Positions 9,807-9,868 of a stretch of DNA of 9,868 nucleotides are shown piece by piece (position 1 is the stretch's first letter; each line of letters begins with the position of its first letter). Below the pieces are notes generated by a model that was not told where the DNA came from, made no database searches, and saw only the letters and a list, made by a program, of their open reading frames with translations. Source of the stretch: Flavobacteriia bacterium (GTDB lineage Bacteria; Bacteroidota; Bacteroidia; Flavobacteriales; Flavobacteriaceae); the NCBI GenBank assembly GCA_003973375.1, contig QNYL01000274.1, forward strand, positions 1-9,868, in the 5' to 3' direction. The translations under genes were made by a program, and so were the position numbers.

Positions 9807-9868
9807 ATGCAAAAGATTTTTAGTTTATTTTTCCTGTTTTTTATTTTTATTCAAAAACTGACAGCTCA
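9807..9868 (+). CDS. N-terminus of an exported protein (cut by window edge)
   Basis: Only the first 20 complete codons lie in the window, reading MQKIFSLFFLFFIFIQKLTA. This is a typical Sec signal peptide: a short positive start (QK), a hydrophobic core of about 12 residues rich in F, L and I, and a probable signal peptidase I site after LTA. An in-frame TGA at 9801-9803 limits the start to GTG 9804 or ATG 9807; ATG is the more likely. A second ATG at 9800 is in another frame and stops after seven codons. The gene follows the membrane protein after 61 AT-rich bases with no obvious terminator hairpin. The mature protein, and so its function, cannot be judged here. Confidence 0.65.
   Translation, partial: MQKIFSLFFLFFIFIQKLTA

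Overview
The window is the rpoBC locus of a member of the Bacteroidota. The RpoB and RpoC sequences look most like those of Flavobacteriia, from memory of family sequences rather than a search. The DNA is AT-rich. None of the start codons has a Shine-Dalgarno sequence, which is normal for this phylum. A DUF3467 gene directly after rpoC is an arrangement I recall from Bacteroidota genomes. All genes lie on the + strand.

Layout: bases 1-21 are AT-rich leader sequence, and the gene before them is outside the window. Bases 22-3837 encode RpoB (beta), apparently from a TTG start. The 82-base gap to rpoC holds a 10-bp stem-loop. Bases 3920-8215 encode RpoC (beta'). A GC-rich hairpin then lies just before a 102-residue DUF3467 protein (8258-8566). 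A terminator-like hairpin with a T tract (8574-8605) ends only 9 bases before the start of a 376-residue, histidine-rich protein with about 12 membrane segments (8615-9745). A 61-base AT-rich gap follows, then the first codons of a gene for an exported protein (9807 to the window edge) with a signal peptide.

Functionally, RpoB and RpoC form the catalytic core of RNA polymerase. Every catalytic and zinc-binding motif I checked is intact, and the rifampicin pocket carries the usual sensitive-type residues. The DUF3467 protein is a conserved small protein of unknown function, probably partly co-transcribed with rpoC. The membrane protein is the least characterised complete gene. Its histidines in predicted helices 2, 6 and 10 recall heme-copper oxidase subunit I (or NnrS-like) proteins, but it lacks the usual copper-site motifs.

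Most of the window is ordinary housekeeping sequence, with no mobile element, CRISPR array, tRNA or rRNA gene visible. The items most worth a second look are the membrane protein, the hairpin placed against its start codon, and the stem-loops between the other genes. I see no convincing sign of a new multi-gene system.
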